Shown piece by piece: positions 44,063-57,675 of a stretch of DNA of 64,000 nt. Under the pieces are notes generated by a model that saw only the letters and a program-made list of their open reading frames with translations, had not been told where the DNA came from and ran no database searches. Source of the DNA: Paramarasmius palmivorus (lineage: Eukaryota > Basidiomycota > Agaricomycetes > Agaricales > Marasmiaceae); the NCBI GenBank assembly GCA_037176845.1, contig JAYKXP010000010.1, positions 930,001 through 994,000 on the forward strand, written 5' to 3'. How positions within the stretch are numbered: position 1 is the first letter of the stretch; every line of letters begins with the position of its first letter. The position numbers and the translations under genes are program-made.

Positions 44063-45851
44063 ATGATCTTGCTTGACGTTGAAAACCAGCAAAAGTCTGA
44101 CATTCAAGTCGCTGGTCCGACTATTCGTTTGCCCGAACCGTCGGTTTATGGGCGTTCGACTTCCTCACTTCCTGACTACGAATCATCGCAAGCGCAGTAC
44201 GCAGCAAGTCCAGCCAAGTCCCCTCGCAAGCGGGTCGATAGTCGGTTTTGGAGGGCAACTCTCTTCGCATTGGGCATATATGTTGCTCTTTCCATTATTA
44301 TTGGAGTTCCTGTCATAGTCTTGGTGAACTTTCTTACCTTTGCTTCTGCAGACGGTCATGCTCATTCGAGATTTTGCAGAAGAAGGTCAAACATCAAAAG
44401 AAACCTGACCCTCCAAGTCCATGGCTCGGTGGAGACGACGATTCTTCTTCCCAAATGCCTGTATCCTTAAAGGCTCTTGCGATGAATAGTTCTGCCTCCT
44501 GTAATAGATGGGACAGTACACAAGAAGCAGGATCTTACACTGCCACGTACGTTTCAACCCGATTCATTGCTTGTGGCTCTTGCTGAACTCTTTCTAGCGC
44601 TCTTCAAACATTCTCTCCGTCCGGCACCTTTGCTATTCATTCAGATAACGGGCATGGGATTGACCACATGCCTAACTTCTTTGGCCAATTGATTGTCGAT
44701 GTGAATGAAGACCCCTCTGTCTCCTCCGCTGTCATTCATGTCTTTCTAAATTCATCCAACAACGACAATTGGCTAGAGACAAACATCTGTTTTGTGGATC
44801 AAGGGACCAGGAGAGGCCTTTCCATTTTTGTAAGTGTTCATAGCATTACCCGAATACACGATTTCACATTGTCTATGAAGCTACCTAGCAACATACAATC
44901 CTCCGAAACACTCTCTTTAACCATAAGGCTTTTATTCCCCATTTCACCCACTGTGCTCGACATTGATAGCATTACAACGGAACTACCCGGATTCCTGCAA
45001 TCCTTCGGGGACCTGGGAAACAAGATGTTTATAAAGAAGATGGACGTTGAAGGCGCCGGTATGAACATATCCTGCAATGTTGGTTCTCTTTTATCAGCAA
45101 AGCGCCCTCTGACCTGGCCCGTATATAGACCGTGAGCGCAGCGAAAGCTACACTAAAAAATTCATTGGCACCCATCTCCGGAGTCTTCAACATTTCCGAG
45201 GGCTTGAATATCGATACCGTGAGCGGGTAAGTCCTGTGTTGTGATTATCCTGTTTATGACCATCTAATAAGCTTGTTCAGCCCAGTAGTTGCGAACATCA
45301 CCCTAGTTCAACAGGCTAGCTCGAAAGGTCCGACATACTTCTCGATAGGCACTGGCAACAGGTGCGTATGTACGAGTTGTTCGGGAAACCTATATTAACT
45401 TTGAGCGGCGTCCAGTATCATTGATGCTCAGGTCATTCTGAAAGCACCACCTGCAGGATCCGTCGACCATCCTACGACTTTTCTGGGGCAGGTCAAAGGC
45501 TTCAGCGCGCCATTGAGACTTAGTGTCCTTCACGATGACTCCGCACCACCAGCTCCGATCGACCTTTTCGTGCAGAATAACCAGGCAGATACCAATGTTT
45601 CGGTCGACTCGAAGTTCGTTGGCATATTTGACGCACGAACCAAGCTCGCCGCTGTGACTATCGATGGAGACAGCGACTCTTCAAGTTCGGACGGTAGCAC
45701 CAGACAGTTTGTTTATGATAACTCAGCCCCAAATCGTAAGAGTGGCTGGGTTGGGACTGGTATACGGCCTATGCGGTGGGACCCAAAAGAACAAAGTCGA
45801 CTTTTGGTGGAATCTTCTCTGAGCCCTATATTTCTTGGGATTGGGTCATAG
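44063..45851 (+). CDS. Uncharacterised single-pass membrane protein
   Basis: I do not recognise it at family level. It starts MILLDVENQQKSDIQVAGPT; residues 1-70 are hydrophilic with a basic patch (AKSPRKRVDSRFW). One strong membrane segment follows (ATLFALGIYVALSIIIGVPV, about 72-92), so a type II signal anchor with the C-terminus outside the cytosol is likely. The outer part is Ser-rich, then shows blocks such as TFAIHSDNGHGIDHMPNFFG, then VSGPVVANITLVQQASSKGP, VILKAPPAGSVDHPTTFLGQ and TKLAAVTIDGDSDSSSSDGS. These are repeated beta-strand-like segments, as in fungal wall-associated ectodomains. It lies between ERO1 and MET3 in the same direction. The exon limits 44330-44400 and 45090-45140 are not certain. 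Confidence 0.7.
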
Positions 45852-46150
45852 CGGACAATTGTACTCTTACTACATTACTGGCAAGCTAATAATGACACTC
45901 TTAGTTGTATAAACTCTAGATGCTTGAATCGATAAGCACATCTTCACCCGCCATGGTCCACGGATTAGTGTAACATTAATGGTACTGATCGGTCATATTA
46001 TTGCGTGATAATGAATAATGTGAATGGCATAACCTTGACGACAGCTGGCAAAACGGCAGGACCTCTTAAAAGATGGCCAAGAGGCTGACGAGTTCTTATA
46101 AACATCTTCAAGCCTCTCGCTGTCTAGCGTCGCTTTAGAAAACAATCGAA

Positions 46151-48507
<2,357 letters not shown>

Positions 48508-48768
48508 TCCTGTCAGTGCGTATCAAGTCATTGTCCGTGTTAGATTTGTATTTAGAAGATATGTGTGAGTAATTTGTATGATTTATGTCACCGTTCATCA
48601 CGAGGGCATGTTACAGTGTGGAAGACTCTTGCTCGGTACGGCGGACATGCAGTATACTTGGGAAATATAAAATCTAGGAGCACAAGACTCTCACCCACCT
48701 CACCCTGTTAGTGATGTTTTTCCTGTTTATTTTTGGGCCTTCTGGTCATAGCAGACATATAAGAAAGA

Positions 48769-50360
48769 ATGTCCATTCTTTCTGGGCCTATGTTGCTGCT
48801 GATACTTTCCCTGTTTGCTATCTGCCATCAATCATCCGCAGCGGTAGCACCCCGTAAGATAGCTCTGTCCTCGAGAGCTGTGCATGGTCCGTCCCCACTC
48901 AGAAGGAGAGCTCTCTCGCCTTCTGATGTACCACTCGACATATTCTTCAAGAACACTGAACTGCAGTGAGTCAACATTTCCGAAACTCTCTACTGGTACT
49001 CAACGCGGTGTAGATGGTTCGGTAACATATCAGGTTCGTTCTTACGATACTGGGCTTTATTCTTTGCCTGAAACACGAGTCGGATAGTTGGCACGCCTCC
49101 ACAGGAACTTACCGTTGTATTCGACACGGGCAGTTCTTCGCTGGAATTTACGAGTGAGGGGTTTCGTCCTGTTAAACCACGATTCCCTCCTTCAATGATG
49201 CTTTTTAGGCACCCTTTGTGACTCGTGCTTGAACGATGCCCCAAAATTCGATCCTTCCCAAAGCGAAACCTTTGTCGATGGGGGCCGCACAACGTCGATC
49301 ACGTTCGGAACGGGCGTGGGGGTAGATCCCGTAGTTGGGGCCAACTATCGCCTTACGCTGAGGAGCGGGACTGACACTGTTACGGTTGGCGGCCTGGAGT
49401 CGTCGAACGTGCCTTTGTTTCTCATCACTGACCAGACCCCGAAGTTTAATATCGATCCATTCAGCGGGATACAGGGTATGTTCTGATATAGCATGCTGGC
49501 GTAATCAGCAGCCCCTCAGACAATGACTCTTTTGTATTACCCTTAGGCATGGGTGCCAGGGCATCTGGATTCTTTGCAAACCTAATTTCTCAAGGGCTGC
49601 CATGTAAGCAAGATCCAGAGAAGTATTCCGGTCGACCTTCAATTTTATTCTCCAGCCCTTTTTGGAATGTTTTTGGCGCCAGTGGACGTCGGCAATGCAG
49701 AGCTCACCATCGGTGGAATTGATGAGTCTAAATTCTCGGGTACTTGCTTCGTACCTTTCAACCTACGCCTCAACCCAATACTGATGACACCGATATTAGG
49801 ACCACTCGTGTTCGCGTCTTTGCCAAGCGGGGGGAGCTCAACGTGGCGTCTAAATTCACCGCAGATTTCAGTCAACGGACAGACGACCTCCACGCTACGG
49901 GCAAGCCGCAACCTGATATTCGACAGCGGAACCAGCAATATGGTGTTCGACACTGGTACGACCGAGGTATGTCGGCAACTTTCTCGCTTGTTCGACGGAT
50001 GATTTAATAATTTTAATTGCTGCTCCATCGTCACGTCTTTCACAGAGTATTTACGCTCTAATCTCGACCGACATCAAACCCAATTCCGCAGAGAAGGGTA
50101 CGTATGGAATCGCTTGCAGTCAAATATCTAGCTTGCCCGCCGTCATCGACATTACATTCGTCGCGCAGAACGGAGAGCCGTTCAATCTCACCATTCCCTC
50201 AAGCGAATTGAGTGTCGGACCATTCGAAAACGACCCGTCTCTCTGCCAGACCCTTATCAATGCTGTCGACAACTTGCAGATTGTTGGTGCCAGCTTATTG
50301 AAACATTATTACAGTGTTTGGGACGTAGGAGGTCAACGTATGGGTTTTGCCGCTGTATAA
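48769..50360 (+). CDS. Secreted pepsin-like aspartic protease (A1 family)
   Basis: Endopeptidase probably acting outside the cell or in the vacuole. A signal peptide (GPMLLLILSLFAICHQSSAA) precedes a short basic propeptide (RKIALSSRAVHG, PLRRRAL). The mature part begins QWFGNISVGTPPQELTVVFD and has the first catalytic motif VFDTGSSSLEF at about 49120-49150. The flap region has FVDGGRTTSITFGTGVG. The second catalytic motif is FDSGTSNMVFDTGTTE near 49920. The C-terminal strand is LQIVGASLLKHYYSVWDVGG. Two Cys pairs are visible (CDSC and the pair around CSQISS/SLCQTL). The propeptide is short for the family. It has at least six introns, among them one splitting TSTLC (49150-49210). No GPI-like tail is visible. 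Confidence 0.9.
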
Positions 50361-50917
50361 TCATAGTAAACCAAGATATTTCGAGACGCATATTATCTTC
50401 CTTCAACCTGTCTGTGTAATGTGATTGTTTGGGGCTCAACCATTTGTTCGGACAAGAGCTATTTCTTGCGCGACTCCCTCGGCCTTCTTTTTGACCTTTC
50501 TACATTCGGAAAAGCGTACTTATCAGGTATTCCAGAAAGTGCAATTTCATAAACTAATGGGGTAACAAATATACGAATGTGCGTAATATAGGTAACTATA
50601 TACAGTCTAACTCTCGAACAAACGGAGGTAATGCCAATCATGAGGTGCTTTTGTGATGTGCAGGAAGAGGGAAAAAGAGAAAAGATCCTACAATGCGATT
50701 GCAACGTGTAACAGCGAATGTCTGGGTGTCGAGATGCATACGAAAAATCCTGGGGCGATTACAAGTTGAGTCGAGGGAATAAGAATAATGGTGGTATAAT
50801 ATGTGACGACGAAAGTTTTAAACGTGCTTGATTTTGTCATGCTAAGGAGTGTCGTGAAAGGCGTTAATCCATTTAGGATAGGGTCAGACCCTGTCAGATT
50901 CTTATTGGTGATATCTG
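50361..50917. other. Convergent intergenic region
   Basis: 557 bases between the stops of the aspartic protease (+) and the regulator (-). It is AT-rich with stop codons in all frames at short intervals, fitting two 3' UTRs. No further gene seen. Confidence 0.4.
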
Positions 50918-52011
50918 TCATTCGGCGCGGTGTGGTCCAAGAGGTTCCTTGGGGGCGGGACATTGTTGTACTGTGAAGAAATCAGTGCGATCCTGCACAC
51001 GAATAGAATTGAAACACACATAAGGATGATGATGGTGTTCCACCGTGCTCATTGGAGGCAACATCGGAGCAGAGGGAGAGGGAAGTTGGGGACTCCAGTG
51101 TCCAACAGAATGATGATCCAAGGGTCTCACAGCAGAGGAAACGCGAGCGGGAGCAGCGTGAGGTTCCGTCGTGTACGAGTGGTCATACCGAGGATACGAG
51201 GCGATATCTGGAATGAGATGAACAGACTGATTGGATGTGGAGCCAGATGGATGGTTGTAAGCAAAACGCCCCCTGTAAAAATCGTGAGCTGGACCACGCA
51301 GACAGTGAATATAATGCCTACTGGCGACGAGGTTCAGATGCAGGTAGCGGAGCTAGCTGCAAGTATGAATCTCTTTTCCAGAGGGTTAACGTGGTGAAAC
51401 TGAAAAACGAAGTGACCTACTGGGTTCGTCGCGAGGCCAGCGGAGGTATACCCAAATCCAAAGGTTGAGTGCGTGGTGGTGTGCGGTCCCTTGTCGGAGG
51501 AGTAGAACCATCTGAGACTGAAGAGTTGGCTGTGGACGGTCTTCCATCCATCGAATCCTTTCTCGACGTCGACTTCTTTCGCGTCGGGACCCCTTCTGGC
51601 CAAGTACACTGTTTCCATAATTATAAGATACATCGATACTGAGCATTGCGCCTACGCACATCTCGTTGGCCATGTGTGCAGCGCATGCAGTTGGGCTTAG
51701 CTTCGTCGCACTAACTGTGGTGTCAGAAACTGCAAATCCCATAGAAGTCAATCAAACGCACTTTGATTTTCTTGACGCGACATGTCAAGCAACCGGTCTT
51801 ACTGCGGGTATATTTTGGTCGCTTTCTTTGAGCCGTCGTTTCCTGACGCATTGTGGGGGTAGTATTGTGAGGTTGACCATGATTGAGGTGTGGCGGGGAG
51901 TAATATTGTTGTTGGGGAGACGGAAGGTAGTGGTGCTGTTGTGAGCTGAAAGCGACGCGTGAGAATGGGCAAAGACGAGAGCGAAAAAAAGTAAAACACT
52001 GACTACGACAT
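50918..52011 (-). CDS. Zn2Cys6 regulator, short form, with a 5-base first coding exon
   Basis: Probable nuclear regulator. Hand-spliced exons are 52011-52007 (ATGTC), 51945-51762, 51710-51660, 51608-51452, 51352-51322 and 51272-50918; they total 783 bases, 260 residues, with GT-AG ends. The N-terminus is His/Gln/Pro-rich. The zinc cluster spans two introns: SKTGCLTCRVKKIK, then CDEAKPNCMRCTHGQRD, then CTWPEGVPTRKKS. After it the protein is Ser/Thr/Pro-rich (DGRPSTANSSVSDGSTPPTR), then Tyr/His-rich with HHHHP near 51030. It lacks a visible fungal-specific middle domain, so it is short for a zinc-cluster factor; more exons downstream of 50918 cannot be excluded. It is unrelated to the tandem pair beyond the zinc cluster. 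The long upstream gene-poor region suits a highly regulated developmental factor. Confidence 0.78.
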
Positions 52012-52309
52012 GATAGAAGGGCGGGAGATGAGTGGAGGATGAGTGAAAGAATATATACACGAGCAAGAAGTCACGAAGCAAAGAAAAAATGAATCGGGGT
52101 CCAATGTTATGTACGGAAGCCCTAACCGTGGATCACCGAATATCAGATCTAAGGGTCGCACACCAGTGTGTATACAGCTCCAAGCCCAAAGAGCCAAACC
52201 AACGCTCCTTTTATGGTATTTTGAATAAACCTTTGCCATATGTAATAGCATAAAATAATGTTGCGTTTTTCGTTTTTCACCAATTTCAAGAATTATTTCC
52301 AACGGAACA

Positions 52310-52337
52310 GGCTGGTGCACCTTGCAGTGCACCAGCC
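52310..52337. repeat. Perfect 11-base inverted repeat, 6-base loop
   Basis: Left arm GGCTGGTGCAC (52310-52320), loop CTTGCA, right arm GTGCACCAGCC (52327-52337). All 11 pairs match. It lies about 300 bases upstream of the short regulator's start. As RNA it would be a strong hairpin; as DNA it could be a binding site for a dimer. Confidence 0.7.
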
Positions 52338-52400
52338 ATGGATCGGAATCGGTTCAGCACCGGCCGAGTTTTCTCGAAGTGAAAAGAGCGTTTGACAACA

Positions 52401-52440
52401 ATTTGGGGAATATTTATCTTCCCTGACTCACTCCCCAAAT
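52401..52440. repeat. 9-base inverted repeat with 22-base spacer
   Basis: ATTTGGGGA at 52401-52409 and its exact complement TCCCCAAAT at 52432-52440. The spacer contains CTGACTCA (52423-52430), whose TGACTCA core is the consensus site for Gcn4/AP-1 type bZIP factors. Confidence 0.6.
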
Positions 52441-55169
52441 TAGGACGTCGGGGCGCGGTGCATTTGTTCCGATCATCTTTTGTTTCATCATAAGTTTGCT
52501 CCTACTCAACGTTCAACATCTTGGTCTAGCCTGGCCTGTGCAGTCCTCTCTTCTGTTCGTTCACAGAACAGTCTTGGGCACAGTCTATTAATGACTTGCC
52601 TTACCCCCACTCTGCGCACCCACATGTCGAAAATCATATTCATCAGATATCACCTGAAAGAATTACATATGGTGAGTATGGAAACCACGCCATTATATGG
52701 GAGTGAGTGTCTACTTACCAGAAGCCCGTCAACAGAAATGATTTGTACATAATATTTTTGCCACATGTATGCGTAGACTCTAGCACAAAGGGACATCTAG
52801 ACTGGCGTACAATGGTGTACCTACATATATGACATCGAGAAAATCGTGCTCGTGCTTCTTGAGTACGTGGCCTGCAGGTTGTGTCATGAAAATCATCTTC
52901 TCTCGATCGAATGAAGGCATACCTCGTACATTCTCCGAACGCGAGTACATAAAGCCGTCACAGGAAGAACTAAAAAAGAACCAAGGCTAGAGACTAGAGT
53001 TGCTCACCAATTACCTCCCTAAAAACATTGTGGGCGCATCACAGCCCAACAAAAGTTGCCCCATCACACGATGTCAGAAGAAAGGAAATAATGAGTAAAA
53101 GAAATTCCCCATGAAAGGGCTGAGCCAGGGTTGATCAGCGTGATGCTCCGCGGATGCCTTTATAGCTCATCTCCGTCCGCCACCAATAATCGCTTGACAT
53201 GTGCAAGAAGTAGTGTGAAGAGAATAATATAAGACCCACGTATACATGAGGACCTCAGGGGGCGCAAGGACGACGTCGTCACAAATACATAATCCAATGG
53301 AAGCTGTAAAGACACGTTGAGCTCATCAGGCCGACGAACATGTTCCCGCGAAAGATAGAGAGGAGGAGGGTAAAAAAGTGAAAGATGATGACCGACCACA
53401 TTGAACTAAACCTAAGTGGACTGAACACTTCATTCGGTTTCTTCCTCGTTTGCGATTAGGTGGGGTAAAACTTTGACCAGAGGACCCTCTAGGACCCTTT
53501 TCCGACATTCGTGGGCACGGGCATATCAAAATTGGGACAAAGGACCTCCCCGGACTCGGGGTGGCGGTCATCATGACATCCCTGGCGAATAAACAGTTGA
53601 GGTAATGGGTCGTTGTAGAAAGAACATCTACGCCCACTTTGCATCCTCAAGTGAAAATATGCTTGGACAAGCCGGCGTTGAGTTACCGACAATCCGTTGG
53701 ATGCTACTAACTCGCGGGAGCACAAGCGAATGATGATAGAGCCTGTCGCTTACCATCCGATGCGATCGCGAAGAAGTCGATCAACAGGATCAAAAACCTT
53801 CACGGAAAATCATGTGGCTGTACCCTGTTGGCTGGCAGGCGAGTAGGCGCGGGTGCGGGTTCAACGAAAGGGAATGAAGCCTCTTGGGTAGGTATCATTT
53901 CCATAGACCCTGGAGTCTTTCCTGAAGCAGCAAAGAAAAAACAACGTAAACAACTGCGTCACCTCAAAATGTTCTGTACCCATGCAAGCCGAAACGTTTG
54001 ACGTACAAACTATGGGTGGACCTTGACTCATCGCTTTCCTTCCAAGGCCAATGCGCGGTATTGCGTGCAAAAAAGCTGTATAATTACTTAAAAATAAACG
54101 GACCACGCGCAAGAGTGATCATGAACTTACCTTCCCGAACATCGCACAACAAACTGCCACAGTGAGGGTGCGAACAAAAAATGTAGGTGTCAGTTGGTCA
54201 CCGTTACAAAAACGCAGTTCCATAGAGTTCTATTACGGGAGTGCGCCATCAAAGAAAGGTCGGAGAGAAGAGCAGGGAAGTATGCAGGGTCGCAGACATT
54301 CATTCCGTGTCCGGGACTCTAAAAGTCTTGGAAGGCCAGCGCTGCGTGCCGTACACGCGGTTCGTGAGGTTTCTTTTGTCCTATCGGCGTGAAGAAGCAT
54401 CAATCATCACGAATCGAAGAAGACTGGATCAAGTAAGTAGCCTGAAAGAAACATAGGGTTCGAGACCATTACTCTCCTGCTCAGCCAATTGAATTAAGAA
54501 ATTTAGAAGAGAAATTTTGGAGCCGTTCTGATATCATAGTGCGAAGGGAACAACTAATCACCTATACAGTACATGGATCGCGTGGGTTTCGCCAAACAAG
54601 ACCAAGCTGTCGGCTACTGTCGGTACTCACGAAATCCTACTGACACCTTGAAGATTCCACAACACGATAACAGACGATAACCCCGTTTTGCGCTCGCCAG
54701 TCATCCGAGTTCAGGGGCCGAAAATCCGTTCGCTAACCAAGCCTTAGCGAGGTTCAGGTCATTTTCAATAGACACAGACAAGCTGGCACCCACAATACAC
54801 CACAACTCCGAACTAGTCACTCTCGAATGGCTTGATGCCCTCTTAGTACATGTACACGATTCCTTGATTGACAGAATGGCAACAGATATTGTATATATGG
54901 TAATTGGGGAGAAAGATGTATGTGCTGTAGACTCGTGAAAGTAGCGCTTGCAAGACCAGCTATAAATGAAAGCAAAACAAGCCGAAAGCGAGAACCAGAG
55001 AAACCAAATGGGTGGAGGCAATGGAAGGTCAGAGCGGAACATTATAGCTATACAGCAATATCAGGAAGGCTCTGCAGGGCTCTGCTCGTGAAACGTATTC
55101 CATCCATGGTCGATGCATTTTCATCACCAACTGACAGCCCACGTTTGATGTCATCACGACTTTACACCA

Positions 55170-56939
55170 TCATGGATGAGATCGAGGAGGCGATTCTTCA
55201 GAGGATGATGAGTCGGCTCTGTGACTTGACTGAGGCCGCGAAGATGTAGTACTGTTTCCTGTGGACGGTCTGGATGTGCTAGCACTGTGGAAGTGTTCAG
55301 AAACAATGAGGGCACGAAAGAAAGGGAGCTACCCACTCGTCTCTTGGCCGAGTTTTCTTCCAATCCCACACTTGACGTATCCATCGTGCCATATGAACCT
55401 CCTGCTTCATGACTCCGCCAATCCAAGGATGTTTTAGCATGTCTTTAGGTATCGGCCGCGAGGCCGCGTCGCCCATGAGTCTGTTCAACGGCACGTCATA
55501 AGTCGAATTCTTATTGGGTACAAACCATTGGCAACTCACGCTTGTTTGATGAAATCTTTCATGTCATCACTCCATTTCACTTCGCCTTCGTCTTCGAGTC
55601 GAGGAGGCTATAAAGGGGAATATTAATACCCTGAGAAACCCATAAATGAGCAGACGTACCTCTCCAGATGTGATGTACATCATGAGCTCAATCGGAGGCA
55701 AATCGTTCGGGAACGGGAACCGATTTTGAACAAGTTCAAGAAGAGATATTCCCAGAGACCAGACATCTGATCGGATAGTGTACTCATTGCCCAAAATGCG
55801 CTCTGGCTACATTCAAAAAATGTTGGCATAAGACTGCAGCAAGATGAAAGATCGATCATTACTAACCGCCATGTACAAGCTGGTCCCAGTAAACGTTCCG
55901 GCATACGAACCAACTAGTTCACCTGATACGCCAAAATCGCAGATCTTGACGACACCCTCCCGAGACAGAAGGATGTTTGAGGGCTTGATATCTCTATGAA
56001 TAGTTCGTCTAGCGTGTAGATAAGCTAGACCCTGTAAAACCTAACGAAATGGTCAGAAATGGTTTGGCATGAGAACGAGACTGAGCCACATACTCCTTCA
56101 GCAATACGACCAGCGATCTTTTCGCCGACAACTGCTCCCCTCTCTTTGATACGTTTACCAATCGCTTCTAGGCTACCACCCTCGCAGTATTCCATAATAA
56201 TCATGACTTCACTAGACGATGGTGACATGAAAGCACCGTAGAATTTCGTGATGTTTGGATGGTCTGTCGTGGACATCACGGACAGCTCGCGCAGCAGCTG
56301 GTGTGTTGGTGCTTCCCGTGTAGTGATGGTTTTGCGGGCCAAAATCCTACCGGTTCGCTTATCCTTGACTTTATGGACAGCGCCTCCTGCACCTTCTCCG
56401 AGACGAGCAACCTCCTCGAGGAGATCATTGGACCAGGCGGTCGTTGCGAGGTCTGGTATCGCATCGTCATCTATTCCGACCTGGTCGATCATTTTGCGAA
56501 TCTTCTCTACTGGATCTGGAGGTATCTGAGTGTGTGGAGGCATCTCTGTATGTAGATTTGGAGTCGAGGGCTTTATTGTCACCGGCCCATCATCTGGGGG
56601 ATTGTTGGTACTATTCGCTGGAAGTTCCTGTTGAGGGCCTCCACCGTAATAGTTCTCTGGACCTAGATTTCCTGCTGGAATTTGGAGCTTGATATTGGGG
56701 GTACGACGACCTGGGGTGGGTATAGAAAGAGTTGGGGGAGAAAGCTGGTGACCATCAGGTTTCGACTTGCGAATATTGAGCGGTTGGGTAGTGTTTACGG
56801 GTTCAGGGACATGAAGAGGAGGAAGAGGAGAAGCTGAGCGACTGAGATGGGACCCTGGCGGTTTTCTTGGACCTAAAGGGCGAGAAGGGGTAGCCATCAT
56901 ATTGGTCGTCGTCGTCGTCGAGGTGAATCGTGAAGACAA
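55170..56939 (-). CDS. MAP kinase kinase, Mkk1/2-like (cell-wall integrity type)
   Basis: Dual-specificity kinase that activates a MAP kinase in the cytoplasm. The N-terminal 160 residues are Pro/Ser/Thr-rich ([20 protein letters not shown]), with a basic docking-like stretch ([10 protein letters not shown]). The kinase domain begins [16 protein letters not shown], with the ATP-binding Lys in [10 protein letters not shown]. Later motifs are [54 protein letters not shown] (split by an intron near 55870), [14 protein letters not shown] and HPWI. The C-terminal exon after a GTGGGT donor (near 55345) reads [20 protein letters not shown] and ends at 55170. GTSLYMAPER and the overall layout resemble Mkk1/2 rather than Pbs2 or Ste7; this subtype call is by motif only. 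Confidence 0.87.
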
Positions 56940-57087
56940 TCACTCGCCACGGCAAAGGTCACTGGACGGACACGTGCAGTTCTGATGGACCACGGCCTAG
57001 GCCGGGACGCCCGCCCTCTGCCGCCTGAGCCTATACCTCGGTTACTCAGGTCTACCTCCCTTCCGACCTCGCGTTCATGCCCTCACC

Positions 57088-57675
57088 ATGCCTTTCATCG
57101 ACCGCAGAGGCATAGAACCTTCTCAACTCGTCGGCAAGGTGCTCAGTCGTGCTCGTCGCTCTCCAGAACACCCTGCGCTCACCCTCGACTTTGCCGACAA
57201 TACTTCATACCAAATATTGGTCGATGGCTATAACCCCAGATACAAGGGCATTCCAAAGGAACTCGAGATGAACGAGTCGTTTGATAACATTCTCTTATCC
57301 AATGACGGTTTTATTGGCCTTCAGATCGTCGACTGTGCCATAATCACGCTCTCCGATATAGCCTTTGAACGCAAACAGTCACATTCGCAGGAGACCAATC
57401 TCCAATGGGACAAGCGTCATCTCGGTGTTGCATTCAAATTTGCAGAAGACACTCCGAGGTGGCATTGCGTTTGGGCCACCCTTACTGAATACGACAAGGA
57501 TATGGGTAGCTGTATCTTCCGGAGCTACGATGATGTTTATCTGGAGAGACTGGACCGCTCTCCTCGTAAACCGCGTTCGCCCAAGAAGAAAAGGAGAGAC
57601 AGCTTCCAACCCGAGTACGTGTTCCTGTTTTTGAATGCATCTGTGACCGGTACTGATGTTGTTGCCAGCATCTGA
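57088..57675 (+). CDS. Uncharacterised small protein with optional in-frame intron
   Basis: I do not recognise the family. It starts MPFIDRRGIEPSQLVGKVLS. The body is mixed alpha/beta-like: HPALTLDFADNTSYQILVDG, GIPKELEMNESFDNILLSND, GFIGLQIVDCAIITLSDIAF, HLGVAFKFAEDTPRWHCVWA. It ends with a basic Ser/Pro tail (SPRKPRSPKKKRRDSFQP) that could be a nuclear signal. A 54-base GT-AG intron (57615-57668) is a multiple of three and has no stop. Spliced, the protein has 177 residues and ends FQPDI; unspliced, 195 residues with a hydrophobic tail (VFLFLNASVTG); both use the same TGA. It lies head to head with the MAPKK gene (148 bases). Confidence 0.7.
   Translation: MPFIDRRGIEPSQLVGKVLSRARRSPEHPALTLDFADNTSYQILVDGYNPRYKGIPKELEMNESFDNILLSNDGFIGLQIVDCAIITLSDIAFERKQSHSQETNLQWDKRHLGVAFKFAEDTPRWHCVWATLTEYDKDMGSCIFRSYDDVYLERLDRSPRKPRSPKKKRRDSFQPEYVFLFLNASVTGTDVVASI

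Larger units (their letters stand above)
52012..55169. other. 3.2-kb gene-poor interval
   Basis: The longest stretch without a supportable gene. Short open frames exist on both strands (for example 52480-52752 on plus, and 53326-53637 and 53861-54112 on minus), but none shows a family motif, and none links to neighbours by convincing splice sites. It contains two perfect inverted repeats (52310-52337 and 52401-52440). It must hold the promoter of the short regulator (start 52011) and the 3' UTR of the kinase gene (end 55170). An unannotated non-coding transcript or long 5' leader is possible. Confidence 0.45.

Noticed and set aside
52480..52752. 90-codon plus-strand open frame in the gene-poor interval
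   Set aside because: No motif and no splice link to neighbours; length is within chance.
54440..54480. GGTTCGAGACC resembling a tRNA T-arm
   Set aside because: The flanking bases do not pair as a T stem and there is no matching acceptor stem or D arm upstream.
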